Shown in pieces: positions 19,275 to 28,931 of a DNA stretch of 64,000 nucleotides. Numbering within the stretch: position 1 is the stretch's first letter; each line of letters starts with the position of its first letter. The notes below the pieces were generated by a model. It was given only the letters and a program-made list of their open reading frames with translations. It was not told the DNA's origin and searched no databases. The DNA is from Thiothrix sp. UBA5583 (GTDB lineage: Bacteria; Pseudomonadota; Gammaproteobacteria; Thiotrichales; Thiotrichaceae). The position numbers were made by a program, and so were the translations under genes. The stretch covers positions 38,824 to 102,823 of the forward strand of contig DILV01000003.1 of the NCBI GenBank assembly GCA_002425225.1. The letters are read 5' to 3'.

Positions 19275-22200
19275 GGGGCAGGGCGGTTTCGTTTTACGCC
19301 TGACCTACCTGCTGCTGACCTTCTTTTTCCACCTGGCCATTTTTCTGGTTGCATTGGTTGGCCTGGCGCATTTCTGGCTACCTATGGTGGGTGATTACAA
19401 AGAGGTACTGGAAAAAGAGCTTTCCAGCTTTGTAGGCAGTCAGATCAGTATTGGGCAGATTCGGGTTGACCCTGACAGCGAGTCCCCGCGCTGGATCATG
19501 GAAAACCTGCAATTGACCGAAGCCGACGGCTATTCCCCCATTCATATCCAGCAGCTTGCATTGACCTTGGACTGGCGGGAAAGCCTGCGTACCTTGCGTT
19601 TGCAGCCTGCTGACATTCAGTTAGAGGGGGTGGAGTTCGCCCTGTACCAGCAGTCAGGCTCGCTGCCGGAAGTCCGTGGTTTACGCTTCCCGCTGCCGGG
19701 GCAGAAAAATACAACACTGAATATTGAACGCAAGTCACCTATTCGCATCAGCGTCAATGGTGGGTATGTCCATTGGACAGATGCTGCCAGCCATCGCACC
19801 CTCACCTTGAGTGACCTCCAGTTTTTGGGGGAGTTTTTGCCGGATGAAATTACCTTGCAAGCAGATGCACTGTTCCCGCCTGCTATCGGTGAAACGTTGG
19901 GAGTGGATGCCGTCATGCGGCATGTGGAGTTGCCAGATGGCAAAACCGACTGGGAGGGCAAGCTGCATACCCGCACCCATATTTACAACCTTGCCACCCT
20001 ACCAGCCGCCATTGTACAGGAGTACGGGATACATTCGGGTTCTCTGGAACTGGATGCAACCATTACTGCCGCCACCGGCAAGCCGTTGCATATCAGTGGG
20101 GGTGGGGAAATCCAGCATCTTGGCTGGCAGGGTAATGCTCATGTACCTGCCCTGAATAATGTCAATGCTTCCTTTTCTGCCAGTAATGACGGCGGCAAGG
20201 TGGATGTCAGCGTTAATGACAGTGTACTCAACTACCCGCAATGGTTTGAGCGGGAACTGCTGATTGACCGTATGACCTCGGATTTGCAATGGCGGGTTGC
20301 GGATGATGGCTGGCATTGGCAAATCGGCAAGCTGCAACTGGAAAACCCCGACCTGACGGCGCAAGGTTCCGGGACATTACATGTGCCGCTGGATAAACCA
20401 CCTGACCTGAATCTGGCGATGAGTTTTGCGACCCGGCAGGTGGTAAACAATGTGCGTGATTACATCCCGGCAATTGTGGATGACGATACCGAACACTGGT
20501 TGAAAACAGCCATTGTCGCCGGTTATGTGCCCAGAGGGGAATTCACCTTGCGCGGCAATCCGGCAGATTATCCGTTCAAGCAAAAAAATGGGATTTTCGA
20601 TATTCGTTTTGATGTGGAGCAAGGTGTCCTCGCATATTTGCCGGAGTGGCCGGAAGCGCGTGACGTGAGCGGAACTTTGCGCTTTTATAACGAAGGCATG
20701 AGTGCCACTGTGAAAAGCGCCCATATCATGGATTTGAATGTTACCGGTGGCACGGTGGATATTCCCAACATGCTGCAATACGCTCGTTTGCTGCTTGATT
20801 TGAAGACAGAAGGCGATTTGCAGGGGCATATGAATTATTTGCGCGATTCCCCGCTTGGCAAGAACCTGCGTGATTTCATGCAGGTGGCGGAGTTTGCCGG
20901 GAACTCTCGCTTGCACCTGAAGCTGGATGTGCCGCTGACTCAGCAGGTACTGGATCGGGAAGGTGTTGTCGTCGATGGTGTGGTTGAGTTGCAAGACAAC
21001 CGTTTTGCCATTCCCGGATACAATCAGGTTTTCAGCAAACTCAATGGCAAGGTACATTTTGACCAGTCCGGGGTGGAGGCGCAGGATGCCAGCGGCGAAT
21101 ATCGCCAGCAACCTGTTAAATTGGGTGCTGTGACCGACCGGAAAAAGAATCTGATTACAGTGATGTTGAATCAGCACAATGATCCGACGTTGTTTCTGCC
21201 TGACTCGCTGGCTGTTCTCAAACCTTATGTGCAAGGCAAGACAGTTATTGAAACGCGGGTGGAATTGCCTGCGTTTGGTAACGACAGTAGCAGTCAGACG
21301 CCTGCCAACCTGAAAATCACCGCCAAAAGCGGTTTGCAGGGTGTAGCGCTCCACCTGCCTGCACCGTTGCACAAGGCGGCAGAGGACATCCGGGAATTGC
21401 TGTTGGAGGTGGAGTTACCGTTTGATTCTGCCAAACCCTGGGACGTTACGGTTAACCTGTTCAAACAGTTGTCAGTAACAGCACGCCTGCCCCACAAAGG
21501 CAAGCAGCAGCTTGCGATGGGCATCAGTTTGGGAGGGAAAGAAGCAACTTTACCGGATAAAGGAATGCAGGTGACGGGGGAGCTTGCCGAGGTTGACCTG
21601 ATGGCTTTGCAAGGTCTCGGCATGGCGGCAGCACCAAGACAAGGAAAACAGGCAACAACCTTGCCGATCAAGGCCAACATCAATATTGGCAAGTTGTTGC
21701 TGGGAGAACAATCATTGGGTAAAGCCAGTTTGCAGGTAGAAGGCGATGACATTATGCAGGCACACCTGCGGGCTGAAAAAGCCCAGGCAAACCTGCACTT
21801 GCCCCTGCGCACACCGGGAAGTGGCAGGGCTAACCTTGACCTGACCGACATTGATCTCGACAAGCTGAATCGTGGCTTGTCTGCGGGAGGCAAGGATTCT
21901 GGCAAAGGTTTGTCACCCAAGGGTTTCCCCTCCATGCGCTTTTCCTGTCTGGCTTGCCGCAAAGGGGATTTTCCTATCCAGCAACTGATCCTCAACATGA
22001 ACAAGTCCCGCAATGACTTGCAGATTGAAACACTGGAAATCAGGAATCCTTTGCTGATCCTGCTTGCCAAACAGGGACGCTGGTATGAAGACAGGGATGG
22101 CGTATCACGCACGGAACTGGTAGCTACAGCAAATATTCCAGAGCCGGGACGTTTGCTGGAAGAGCAGGGAAGCCCGGCAGGTTTGAAAGGTGGAGCACTG

Positions 22201-22779
22201 ACAGCAAATGCCAGCCTGGGATGGATTGGCGCACCCTTTAATTTTGCCTTGCCAAAACTGGAAGGTGACATTAGCGCCCGGCTGACCAGTGGCAGCCTCA
22301 CCGAAGTAGAACCGGGGCTGGGACGTTTGCTGGGTTTGTTGGATGTGCAGCGTTTACCCAGCCGCCTGTCAATGGATTTTCGTGACATGACGGGTAAAGG
22401 TGTAGCCTTTGATGAAATCAGTGGGACTTTCCGGCTAGAACACGGTGTCCTGACAACCCGTAATACCATTATCAAAGCAGCCATTCTGGTTGCGGGTATT
22501 CAGGGCAGTACTGATCTTGTCCGCAAAACCCACAACCAGACCGTTACCATTATGCCTAATCTGAATTCGGCATTACCGTTAGTGGGTGCTGCCGTTGGTG
22601 GATTGGGGGGCGGGGCAGCCATGCTACTGTTCAATTCGGTAACAGAGAAACCGGCAGAAGACAAACTGAAGTCGTCTGGCGGTTTTCGTTACCGGGTAAC
22701 AGGCTCGTGGGTAAAACCTGATATTGCTGAAATAAAAGCATCGCCCGGCGCTACGGATGTTGATGTTTTGTTGCAGTGA
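19261..22779 (+). CDS. yhdP: YhdP-family envelope lipid-transport protein (AsmA-like)
   Basis: A 1172-residue AsmA-like protein. In E. coli YhdP, with TamB and YdbH, forms bridge-like conduits carrying phospholipid from the inner to the outer membrane. Residues about 13-40 form the only inner-membrane anchor; the rest is a long beta-rich periplasmic part (DUF3971 region, then AsmA_2 ending in SALPLVGAAVGGLGGGAAMLL near 1110-1130). The only usable start before the anchor is a TTG at 19261, 11 bases after AGGAG and overlapping rng by 14 bp. The rng-yhdP-nitrilase-tldD order is typical of gammaproteobacteria. Confidence 0.88.
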   Translation: MYFYRGQGGFVLRLTYLLLTFFFHLAIFLVALVGLAHFWLPMVGDYKEVLEKELSSFVGSQISIGQIRVDPDSESPRWIMENLQLTEADGYSPIHIQQLALTLDWRESLRTLRLQPADIQLEGVEFALYQQSGSLPEVRGLRFPLPGQKNTTLNIERKSPIRISVNGGYVHWTDAASHRTLTLSDLQFLGEFLPDEITLQADALFPPAIGETLGVDAVMRHVELPDGKTDWEGKLHTRTHIYNLATLPAAIVQEYGIHSGSLELDATITAATGKPLHISGGGEIQHLGWQGNAHVPALNNVNASFSASNDGGKVDVSVNDSVLNYPQWFERELLIDRMTSDLQWRVADDGWHWQIGKLQLENPDLTAQGSGTLHVPLDKPPDLNLAMSFATRQVVNNVRDYIPAIVDDDTEHWLKTAIVAGYVPRGEFTLRGNPADYPFKQKNGIFDIRFDVEQGVLAYLPEWPEARDVSGTLRFYNEGMSATVKSAHIMDLNVTGGTVDIPNMLQYARLLLDLKTEGDLQGHMNYLRDSPLGKNLRDFMQVAEFAGNSRLHLKLDVPLTQQVLDREGVVVDGVVELQDNRFAIPGYNQVFSKLNGKVHFDQSGVEAQDASGEYRQQPVKLGAVTDRKKNLITVMLNQHNDPTLFLPDSLAVLKPYVQGKTVIETRVELPAFGNDSSSQTPANLKITAKSGLQGVALHLPAPLHKAAEDIRELLLEVELPFDSAKPWDVTVNLFKQLSVTARLPHKGKQQLAMGISLGGKEATLPDKGMQVTGELAEVDLMALQGLGMAAAPRQGKQATTLPIKANINIGKLLLGEQSLGKASLQVEGDDIMQAHLRAEKAQANLHLPLRTPGSGRANLDLTDIDLDKLNRGLSAGGKDSGKGLSPKGFPSMRFSCLACRKGDFPIQQLILNMNKSRNDLQIETLEIRNPLLILLAKQGRWYEDRDGVSRTELVATANIPEPGRLLEEQGSPAGLKGGALTANASLGWIGAPFNFALPKLEGDISARLTSGSLTEVEPGLGRLLGLLDVQRLPSRLSMDFRDMTGKGVAFDEISGTFRLEHGVLTTRNTIIKAAILVAGIQGSTDLVRKTHNQTVTIMPNLNSALPLVGAAVGGLGGGAAMLLFNSVTEKPAEDKLKSSGGFRYRVTGSWVKPDIAEIKASPGATDVDVLLQ

Positions 22780-22828
22780 ACAGACAATGGCAAGGTATTT
22801 GTTGTAAAACACAAACGGGGAGGTGTTC

Positions 22829-23653
22829 ATGACATTGATGGCTGCAATCCAGATGGCTTCAGGCCCGCAAGTGCAGGCAAACCTGATGGAAGCAGGACGA
22901 CTGATAAAGGAAGCAGCAGAGCGTTCTGCCAAACTGGTGGTATTGCCTGAAACCTTCGCCATGATGGGAGCCAATGAAGCTGACCGGGTAGCCATTGCGG
23001 AAACGTTCGGCGAAGGGCCGATTCAGGCATTTATCAGTCAACAGGCAAAAAAACACGGTGTCTGGATTGTCGCAGGTACCATTCCGATACGATCTGATGA
23101 TCCAGGTCGGGCTTATGCTGCTTCCATTCTGTACAATGACAAGGGTGAAGCGGTTGCGCGTTATGACAAAATCCATCTGTTCGATGTGCTGCTGAGCGAG
23201 AATCAGGAAGTCTATACGGAAAGTGACACAACTGTGCCGGGACACGAAGCCATTGTAGTCGATACCCCGTTTGGCAAGTTGGGTATGTCGGTTTGTTACG
23301 ATCTGCGTTTCCCCGAATTGTACCGGCGTTTGTCAGCCAGAGGGGCACAGATTCTGGTGATTCCTTCTGCCTTCACGGAACTGACCGGCAATGCACATTG
23401 GGAAGCGTTGTTACGGGCGCGTGCCATTGAAAACCTGTGTTACGTGATTGCGCCGGGACAGGGTGGGTATCATGTTAACGGCAGGACAACTTATGGGCAC
23501 AGCATGATCATCGACTATTGGGGGCGCATCCGTGGCGTGCAGGAACGGGGAACAGGGGTAGTCATTGCCGAGATTGAGCTTGCTGCCCAGGAACAAACCC
23601 GCAAGACCTTCCCGGTACTATCGCACCGTTGCCCGGAAAGTATTCAATCATGA
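22829..23653 (+). CDS. Carbon-nitrogen hydrolase, Nit1/YbeM-like (deaminated glutathione amidase type)
   Basis: A nitrilase-superfamily amidase of 274 residues. The catalytic triad is visible as Glu in VVLPETFA, Lys in YDKIHLFDV and Cys in MSVCYDLRFPELYR. The KIHLFDV and CYDLRFPE contexts match the Nit1/NIT2 branch, whose Nit1 members hydrolyse deaminated glutathione made by transaminases acting on glutathione. The start is the ATG at 22829; a GTG two codons upstream is also open. It sits between yhdP and tldD, as in Pseudomonas. The exact substrate is inferred only from family resemblance. Confidence 0.85.
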   Translation: MTLMAAIQMASGPQVQANLMEAGRLIKEAAERSAKLVVLPETFAMMGANEADRVAIAETFGEGPIQAFISQQAKKHGVWIVAGTIPIRSDDPGRAYAASILYNDKGEAVARYDKIHLFDVLLSENQEVYTESDTTVPGHEAIVVDTPFGKLGMSVCYDLRFPELYRRLSARGAQILVIPSAFTELTGNAHWEALLRARAIENLCYVIAPGQGGYHVNGRTTYGHSMIIDYWGRIRGVQERGTGVVIAEIELAAQEQTRKTFPVLSHRCPESIQS

Positions 23654-23676
23654 TTGGCTAAACGTTAAGGAAAAAC

Positions 23677-25125
23677 ATGAAACAGGCAATCGAATTGGCT
23701 CGTGAGACGTTTTTGACGTCAACGGGTCTGAGCGACCAGCATCTTGAACAGGTTTTCAGCCATTTGCTGCGTCAGGATACGACGCTGGCAGATTTGTATT
23801 TCCAGTCTGCCCGTTACGAATCGTGGGGGTTAGAAGAAGGCATCATCAAAAGCGGCAGCTACAGCATCGAACAGGGTGTCGGTGTGCGAGCTGTTTGTGG
23901 TGAACAGACCGGTTTTGCCTACAGCGGTGAAATCAGCCTGCCTGCACTGCTGGAATCCGCCAGGGCTGCCAGCGCCATCAGCCGTGCTGGGCAATCCGGT
24001 TCCGTGAATGCTTGGAAAGTGAACGCACCTTCCCGCGCCTTGTATGGCATGGATGATCCACTGGCCTCTCTCAGCGAATCTGACAAGATCGCCTTCCTGC
24101 AACAGATCGACAGCATTGCCCGCGCTACCAGCCCGTATGTACAACAAGTCATGGCAAACATGGTTGCTGTGCATGAAATCATCCTGATCGTGGATGAAAG
24201 CGGGCGCATGACCGCTGATGTGCGTCCTCTGGTACGCACCAACGTTTCCGTCATCGTCGAGCGCAACGGGCAGACTGAAAGCGCGACGGCGGGCGGTGGC
24301 GGGCGCTTCAACCTCGATTTCTTCACCAATGGCAACAAGGCGCAGGAATACGCCGAAGAAGCCGTGCGCAAGGCACTGATCAATCTGGATGCCGAAGCCG
24401 CACCGGCAGGCAGCATGACCGTGGTGCTGGGCAATGGCTGGCCGGGTGTGCTGCTGCACGAAGCCATCGGTCACGGTCTGGAAGGCGATTTCAACCGCAA
24501 GGGCACGTCCGCTTTCGCCGGGCGCATCGGTGAACAGGTCGCCGCCAAAGGCATTACCGTGGTGGATGATGGCACACTGAGCCAGCGTCGTGGTTCCCTG
24601 AGCGTGGATGACGAAGGCACAGAAACCCAGTGCACCACCCTGATCGAAGACGGCATCCTCAAAGGCTATCTGTTTGACCGCCAGAATGCTGCCCTGATGA
24701 ATACCCGCTCTACCGGCAATGGGCGTCGTCAGTCCTATGCGCATTTGCCGATGCCGCGCATGACCAATACCTACATGCAGGCGGGCAATTACGCAGCGGA
24801 AGAAATCATTGCCTCGGTTGACAAGGGTATTTACGCCGTCAACTTCTCCGGTGGGCAGGTCGACATCACCTCCGGCAAATTCGTGTTCTCCGCGTCCGAA
24901 GCCTATGTGATTGAAAACGGCAAGCTGGGCAAACCGCTCAAGAATGCGACACTCATCGGCAATGGCCCGGATGTTCTCACTCGCGTCAGCATGGTCGGCA
25001 ATGACCTGCAACTCGACACCGGTATCGGCGTGTGCGGCAAGGACGGACAAAGTGTGCCTGTCGGCGTTGGTCAGCCAACCCTGCGGGTCGATGGCCTGAC
25101 CGTCGGTGGAACTGCGACAGCATAA
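23677..25125 (+). CDS. tldD: Metalloprotease TldD
   Basis: Metal-dependent subunit of the TldD/TldE heterodimeric protease, which processes unfolded peptides such as microcin B17 precursors and acts with the CcdA antitoxin system in E. coli. The zinc-binding HEAIGHGLEGD motif is at residues 261-271 (His261, Glu262, His266), and the C-terminal VCGKDGQSVPVGVGQPTLRV is typical. Length is 482 residues. The partner pmbA follows after 12 bp, so both subunits come from one message. Confidence 0.96.
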   Translation: MKQAIELARETFLTSTGLSDQHLEQVFSHLLRQDTTLADLYFQSARYESWGLEEGIIKSGSYSIEQGVGVRAVCGEQTGFAYSGEISLPALLESARAASAISRAGQSGSVNAWKVNAPSRALYGMDDPLASLSESDKIAFLQQIDSIARATSPYVQQVMANMVAVHEIILIVDESGRMTADVRPLVRTNVSVIVERNGQTESATAGGGGRFNLDFFTNGNKAQEYAEEAVRKALINLDAEAAPAGSMTVVLGNGWPGVLLHEAIGHGLEGDFNRKGTSAFAGRIGEQVAAKGITVVDDGTLSQRRGSLSVDDEGTETQCTTLIEDGILKGYLFDRQNAALMNTRSTGNGRRQSYAHLPMPRMTNTYMQAGNYAAEEIIASVDKGIYAVNFSGGQVDITSGKFVFSASEAYVIENGKLGKPLKNATLIGNGPDVLTRVSMVGNDLQLDTGIGVCGKDGQSVPVGVGQPTLRVDGLTVGGTATA

Positions 25126-25137
25126 AGGAATAGAACA

Positions 25138-26481
25138 ATGATTGAGTTGGAAAACCGTTTCGATACAGCTACCGAATTTCAGGCGATGGCTGAGCGCGTG
25201 CTGGAAGCTGCCAAAGCCAAAGGTGCGACTGCTGCTGAACTGGACATCGACAAAGGTACAGGCTTGTCAGTGGAAGTGCGTATGGGGCAGGTGGACAAGC
25301 TGCAATACCACCGCGACCAAGGCATCAACATCACCGTGTATTTCGGCCACCGCAAAGGCTTTGCATCCACGGGCGATTTTTCCCGCCAGGCAGTGGAAGA
25401 TACGCTGGATGCCGCTTGCCGTATTGCCCGCTACACCTCGGAAGACGAATTCAACGGTCTGGCTGACCCGGAACAGATGGCTACTGTATTCCCCAAGCTG
25501 GATTTGTACCACCCTTGGGAACTGGACGCTGAAATGGCGGTGGAAATGGCGCTCCAAGCCGAAAGTGTGGCGCGTGAACATGACCAGCGCATTACTAACA
25601 GCGAAGGCGCTTCCGTCGATAGTTACGCCGGTTTGAGCCTGTATGCCAATAGCCATGAGTTCATGGGCATCCGCCACAGCACTCGCCATTCCCTGAGTTG
25701 TGCGGTGGTGGCGCAGGATGGCGACTCCATGCAGCGCGATTACTGGTATAGCGTTTCGCGCGTACCGGGCTATCTGGATTCAGCCGATACGGTGGGGGCG
25801 GAAGCCGCCCAGCGTGCCTTGCGCCGTCTGCACGCACGCTCCCTGTCGACCCGCGAAGCACCCGTGCTGTTTTCCCCGCAAATGGCGCGTGGTTTGATGG
25901 GTAGTCTAGTCGGTGCTATCAGTGGTGGCTCCCAGTACCGCAAAGCTAGCTTTCTGCTGAATTCACTGGGGCAGCAGGTGTTCCCGGAATTTGTACACCT
26001 GTACGAAGACCCATTCATCCGTCAGGGGTTGGGAAGTCGTTCCTATGATGGTGAGGGTGTGGCAACTCGCCAGCGCGACATTGTGAAGGATGGGGTGATT
26101 CAGGATTATTTCCTCGGCAGTTACAGCGCCCGCAAGCTGGGCATGAAGTCTACCGGCAGTGCCAGCGGCGCGAGCAACCTGTTGCTGGCAGATACCGGAG
26201 TGAGCTTTGTTGACCTGCTTCAGCAAATGGGAACGGGTTTGCTGGTGACAGAGCTAATCGGGCATGGCATCAACAGCATTACCGGTGATTATTCGCGCGG
26301 TGCGGTCGGCTATTGGGTTGAAGACGGCATGATCGTACACCCGGTGGAGGAAGTGACCATCGCCGGAAATCTGAAAGACATGTTCCGGGGCATTGTCGGC
26401 ATTGGTGACGATGTAGACGAGCGCGGCAGTATCCGTACCGGTTCGGTTTTGATTGATAAAATGACCATTGCTGGTCAGTGA
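25138..26481 (+). CDS. pmbA: TldE/PmbA subunit of the TldD-TldE protease
   Basis: Non-zinc partner of TldD. The 447-residue protein shares the U62 fold: GHRKGFASTGDFSRQAVEDTLDAA, ITNSEGASVDSYAG, and the C-terminal LIGHGINSITGDYSRGAVGYWVEDG with PVEEVTIAGNLKDMF. The HExxxH of TldD is replaced by ELIGHG, as usual for TldE. In E. coli the two genes are unlinked; here they are adjacent and probably co-expressed. Confidence 0.94.
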   Translation: MIELENRFDTATEFQAMAERVLEAAKAKGATAAELDIDKGTGLSVEVRMGQVDKLQYHRDQGINITVYFGHRKGFASTGDFSRQAVEDTLDAACRIARYTSEDEFNGLADPEQMATVFPKLDLYHPWELDAEMAVEMALQAESVAREHDQRITNSEGASVDSYAGLSLYANSHEFMGIRHSTRHSLSCAVVAQDGDSMQRDYWYSVSRVPGYLDSADTVGAEAAQRALRRLHARSLSTREAPVLFSPQMARGLMGSLVGAISGGSQYRKASFLLNSLGQQVFPEFVHLYEDPFIRQGLGSRSYDGEGVATRQRDIVKDGVIQDYFLGSYSARKLGMKSTGSASGASNLLLADTGVSFVDLLQQMGTGLLVTELIGHGINSITGDYSRGAVGYWVEDGMIVHPVEEVTIAGNLKDMFRGIVGIGDDVDERGSIRTGSVLIDKMTIAGQ

Positions 26482-26507
26482 TTTACCCCTCAGCTTAAAG
26501 GAAGTTT

Positions 26508-26819
26508 ATGAGTCAGTTTGAAAATGTTAGCGTCAATAAAACTGCCAATGTGTATTTTGATGGTAAATGCGTCAGCCATACCGTGACGCTGGCAGATGGC
26601 ACGCGCAAGAGCGTAGGTGTTATCTTGCCTTCCAGCCTGAAATTCAATACCGGTGCGCCGGAAATCATGGAGTTGCTGCAAGGCCGTTGCCGGGTGCGCA
26701 TGGCTGGTAGTGACGAGTGGGTAGAGTATGCCGGTGGTCAGTCATTTGATGTGGCTGGCAATTCTTCCTTCGACATCGAGACGCTGGAAGATTTGCACTA
26801 CGTTTGCCACTTCGGTTAA
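26508..26819 (+). CDS. ppnP: Pyrimidine/purine nucleoside phosphorylase PpnP
   Basis: A 103-residue cupin-fold protein (formerly DUF1255, YaiE) that phosphorolyses several nucleosides. The family pattern [43 protein letters not shown] and [12 protein letters not shown] is all visible. The start follows AAAGGAAG by 7 bases. It is convergent with purN; the stops overlap by 4 bp. Confidence 0.93.
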   Translation: MSQFENVSVNKTANVYFDGKCVSHTVTLADGTRKSVGVILPSSLKFNTGAPEIMELLQGRCRVRMAGSDEWVEYAGGQSFDVAGNSSFDIETLEDLHYVCHFG

Positions 26820-27478
26820 GCCATATGCAGGGCGGGGTGTGTCAACACGCTCCCGTCCAGTACCACCTGATTGTTTACCAGTTTCAACCGGCCTTCCACA
26901 AACCACTTCACTACGCGCGGATAAATGACGTGTTCCTGCACATGTACCCGTTGCGCCAGACTTTCTTCAGTATCGCTGGGTAACACCGGCACTTTGGCCT
27001 GCATGATCACCGGGCCACCATCCAGTTCCGGGGTGACGAAATGTACGCTGACACCGTGTTCGCTGCCACCGTCTTCCAGCACCCGGCGGTGGGTATGGAT
27101 GCCTTTGTACAGCGGTAACAGGGATGGGTGAATATTCAGCATCCGCCCAGTGTAATGGGTAACAAATGCGGGGGTGAGGATGCGCATAAAACCGGCTAGC
27201 ACCACTAGATCAGGCTGGAAGCTGTCGATCCGTTCCTGTAGTGCTTGATCGAAGGCTTCGCGGCTGTCGAAACAGGTATGATCCAGCATTTCGGCTGGAA
27301 TACCGGCAGCGGTAGCGCGTTGCAGGCCGTAGGCATCCGGGCGGTTGCTGATGACGGCGGCAATGCGAGCATGGACACGCCCGGTTTGAACGGCATCAAT
27401 CAGAACTTGCAGGTTGCTGCCATTGCCGGAAATCAGCACTACCACGGCGGGCAGTGCTGTTTGGGTTTCAGTCGGCAT
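26816..27478 (-). CDS. purN: Phosphoribosylglycinamide formyltransferase
   Basis: Transfers formyl from 10-formyl-THF to GAR in purine synthesis. Key stretches are [48 protein letters not shown] with the catalytic Asn and His, and [18 protein letters not shown] with the catalytic Asp. The ATG at 27478 gives 220 residues and overlaps the purM stop by 11 bp; an upstream in-frame start lies within purM and is not needed. Confidence 0.95.
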   Translation of the reverse strand: MPTETQTALPAVVVLISGNGSNLQVLIDAVQTGRVHARIAAVISNRPDAYGLQRATAAGIPAEMLDHTCFDSREAFDQALQERIDSFQPDLVVLAGFMRILTPAFVTHYTGRMLNIHPSLLPLYKGIHTHRRVLEDGGSEHGVSVHFVTPELDGGPVIMQAKVPVLPSDTEESLAQRVHVQEHVIYPRVVKWFVEGRLKLVNNQVVLDGSVLTHPALHMA

Positions 27479-28511
27479 ACTGGACAAAAGGTGTGTCAGA
27501 ATCAGATGTATCCATGTTGCCGATTTGCCATGCACGGATATTTTCCAGACGGCAAGCCGTAATGATGTCTTCAGCCTGTTCAGCCGGGACGACCAGGATC
27601 ATGCCAAGGCCACAGTTGAAGGTACGCAGCATTTCATCATCAGTCACACCGCCTTTTTCCTGCAACCAGTTGAAAATCGCAGGGCGTTCCCAACTACCCA
27701 GGTTGATTTTTGCCTTGGTACGGGATGGAAGGACACGCGGCAGGTTTTCGGTAATGCCACCACCGGTAATGTGTGCCAGAGCGTGGATGTCATGACGGCG
27801 TAACAGATTGAGGATGGCTTTGACATAGATGCGGGTGGGTTCCAGCAGTGTCCGCCCGAGAGTGGATTCACCGAATGGCGTATCCAGTGGTTCGCCGCTG
27901 ACTTCCAGAATTTTGCGGATCAGGGAATAGCCGTTGGAATGCGGGCCGGATGATGCCAGACCAATCAGTACGTCGTTACGATGTACCCGTGCATGATCCA
28001 GAATTTTGTCGCGTTCAACTACACCGACGCAGAAACCGGCCAGGTCGAAATCTTCGCCGTGATACATGCCGGGCATTTCGGCAGTTTCCCCGCCAGCCAA
28101 CGCAGCACCTGCCTGCAAGCAACCTTCGGCGATGCCGCTGATGACCTGGGATGCAATTTCAACATCCAGTTTGCCGGTTGCATAGTAATCGAGGAAAAAC
28201 AGGGGTTCTGCACCACTGACAACGATGTCGTTGACACACATGGCTACCAGGTCAATACCGATGGTGTCGTAGATGCCGGTATCCAGTGCCAGTTTCAGCT
28301 TGGTACCAACACCATCCGTGCCGGATACCAAAATGGGCTGTTTATAGTGGGAAGGAATTGACATCAGTGCGCCAAAGCCACCCAGACCACCCAGCATTTC
28401 GGGGCGTTTGGTGCGTTGGGCAAGGGGTTTGATCCGTTCAACCAGATTGTTGCCAGCATCAATATCAACACCGGCATCACGATAGGTCAGGGAAGGTTTG
28501 TTTGAATCCAT
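27468..28511 (-). CDS. purM: Phosphoribosylformylglycinamidine cyclo-ligase
   Basis: ATP-dependent ring closure giving AIR in purine synthesis. The AIR-synthase fold shows [67 protein letters not shown] and [13 protein letters not shown]. The ATG at 28511 gives 347 residues; an in-frame ATG nine codons upstream is less likely. It is coupled to purN, the standard pair. The promoter should lie between here and the divergent tRNA-Ser. Confidence 0.95.
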   Translation of the reverse strand: MDSNKPSLTYRDAGVDIDAGNNLVERIKPLAQRTKRPEMLGGLGGFGALMSIPSHYKQPILVSGTDGVGTKLKLALDTGIYDTIGIDLVAMCVNDIVVSGAEPLFFLDYYATGKLDVEIASQVISGIAEGCLQAGAALAGGETAEMPGMYHGEDFDLAGFCVGVVERDKILDHARVHRNDVLIGLASSGPHSNGYSLIRKILEVSGEPLDTPFGESTLGRTLLEPTRIYVKAILNLLRRHDIHALAHITGGGITENLPRVLPSRTKAKINLGSWERPAIFNWLQEKGGVTDDEMLRTFNCGLGMILVVPAEQAEDIITACRLENIRAWQIGNMDTSDSDTPFVQYAD

Positions 28512-28647
28512 TAAAGCCTGTCTCATCGGGCAATGCAAAGCGCGGATTCTAACACAGCCGCTAATCGCCTGACAGACAGAAACCTGCTAGTCGCATTGAA
28601 AAAATGCTGGAAATCGGGCGTGATTTTGATTACGCTATGCCACCTTC

Positions 28648-28735
28648 GGAGAGCTGGTCGAGTGGTCGAAGGCGGCGGTCTTGAAAACCGTTGAGGGTTA
28701 AACCTCCGGGGGTTCGAATCCCTCGCTCTCCGCCA
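28648..28735 (+). tRNA. tRNA-Ser(UGA)
   Basis: An 88-nt class II tRNA with encoded CCA. The acceptor stem GGAGAGC (28648-28654) pairs with GCTCTCC (28725-28731). The anticodon loop CTTGAAA places anticodon TGA at 28682-28684. A long variable arm (TTGAGGGTTAAACCTCC region) and the T-loop GGTTCGAATCC are normal for serine tRNA. It stands alone, divergent from purM, and marks the left border of the accessory segment. Confidence 0.97.
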
Positions 28736-28769
28736 TCATCTAATTTCATGCTGTGTCATGAAATATCAA

Positions 28770-28807
28770 AAAGCCCTTGCAGGCCGCAATCTGCAAGGGC
28801 TTTTTTT
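28770..28807 (+). terminator. Terminator after tRNA-Ser
   Basis: AAAGCCCTTGCAG pairs with CTGCAAGGGCTTT around an 8-nt loop, followed by a run of seven T residues. It separates the tRNA from the TIR operon. Confidence 0.92.
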
Positions 28808-28863
28808 ATTTTTACCTCATCTGGGCGTTTTTGAACGCAACAAATTTCGGTTGTACATAAGGA

Positions 28864-28892
28864 TTAACAATTCTCCATATTCAGGCTATATT
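28864..28892 (+). promoter_or_regulatory. Sigma70-type promoter of the TIR-nSTAND operon
   Basis: TTAACA (28864-28869), a 17-bp spacer and TATATT (28887-28892), each 5 of 6 to consensus. Transcription should begin near 28899, just before the palindrome TGTTAACA at 28902-28909, which could bind a regulator. Confidence 0.6.
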
Positions 28893-28931
28893 CCTTGAGG
28901 GTGTTAACAACTCGTCAGGGGATGCTTGCTC

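Noticed and set aside
21294..22484. A long minus-strand frame inside yhdP
   Set aside because: Ser/Pro/Arg-rich shadow of a gene in a conserved order; no SD or domain.
23830..25050. A 406-codon minus-strand frame inside tldD
   Set aside because: Opposite strand of the HEAIGH metalloprotease; no domain seen.
28648..28735. Integration site with a second copy of the tRNA 3' end
   Set aside because: I found no matching copy of the last 20 bases of the tRNA near parC and no integrase, so attL/attR cannot be claimed.
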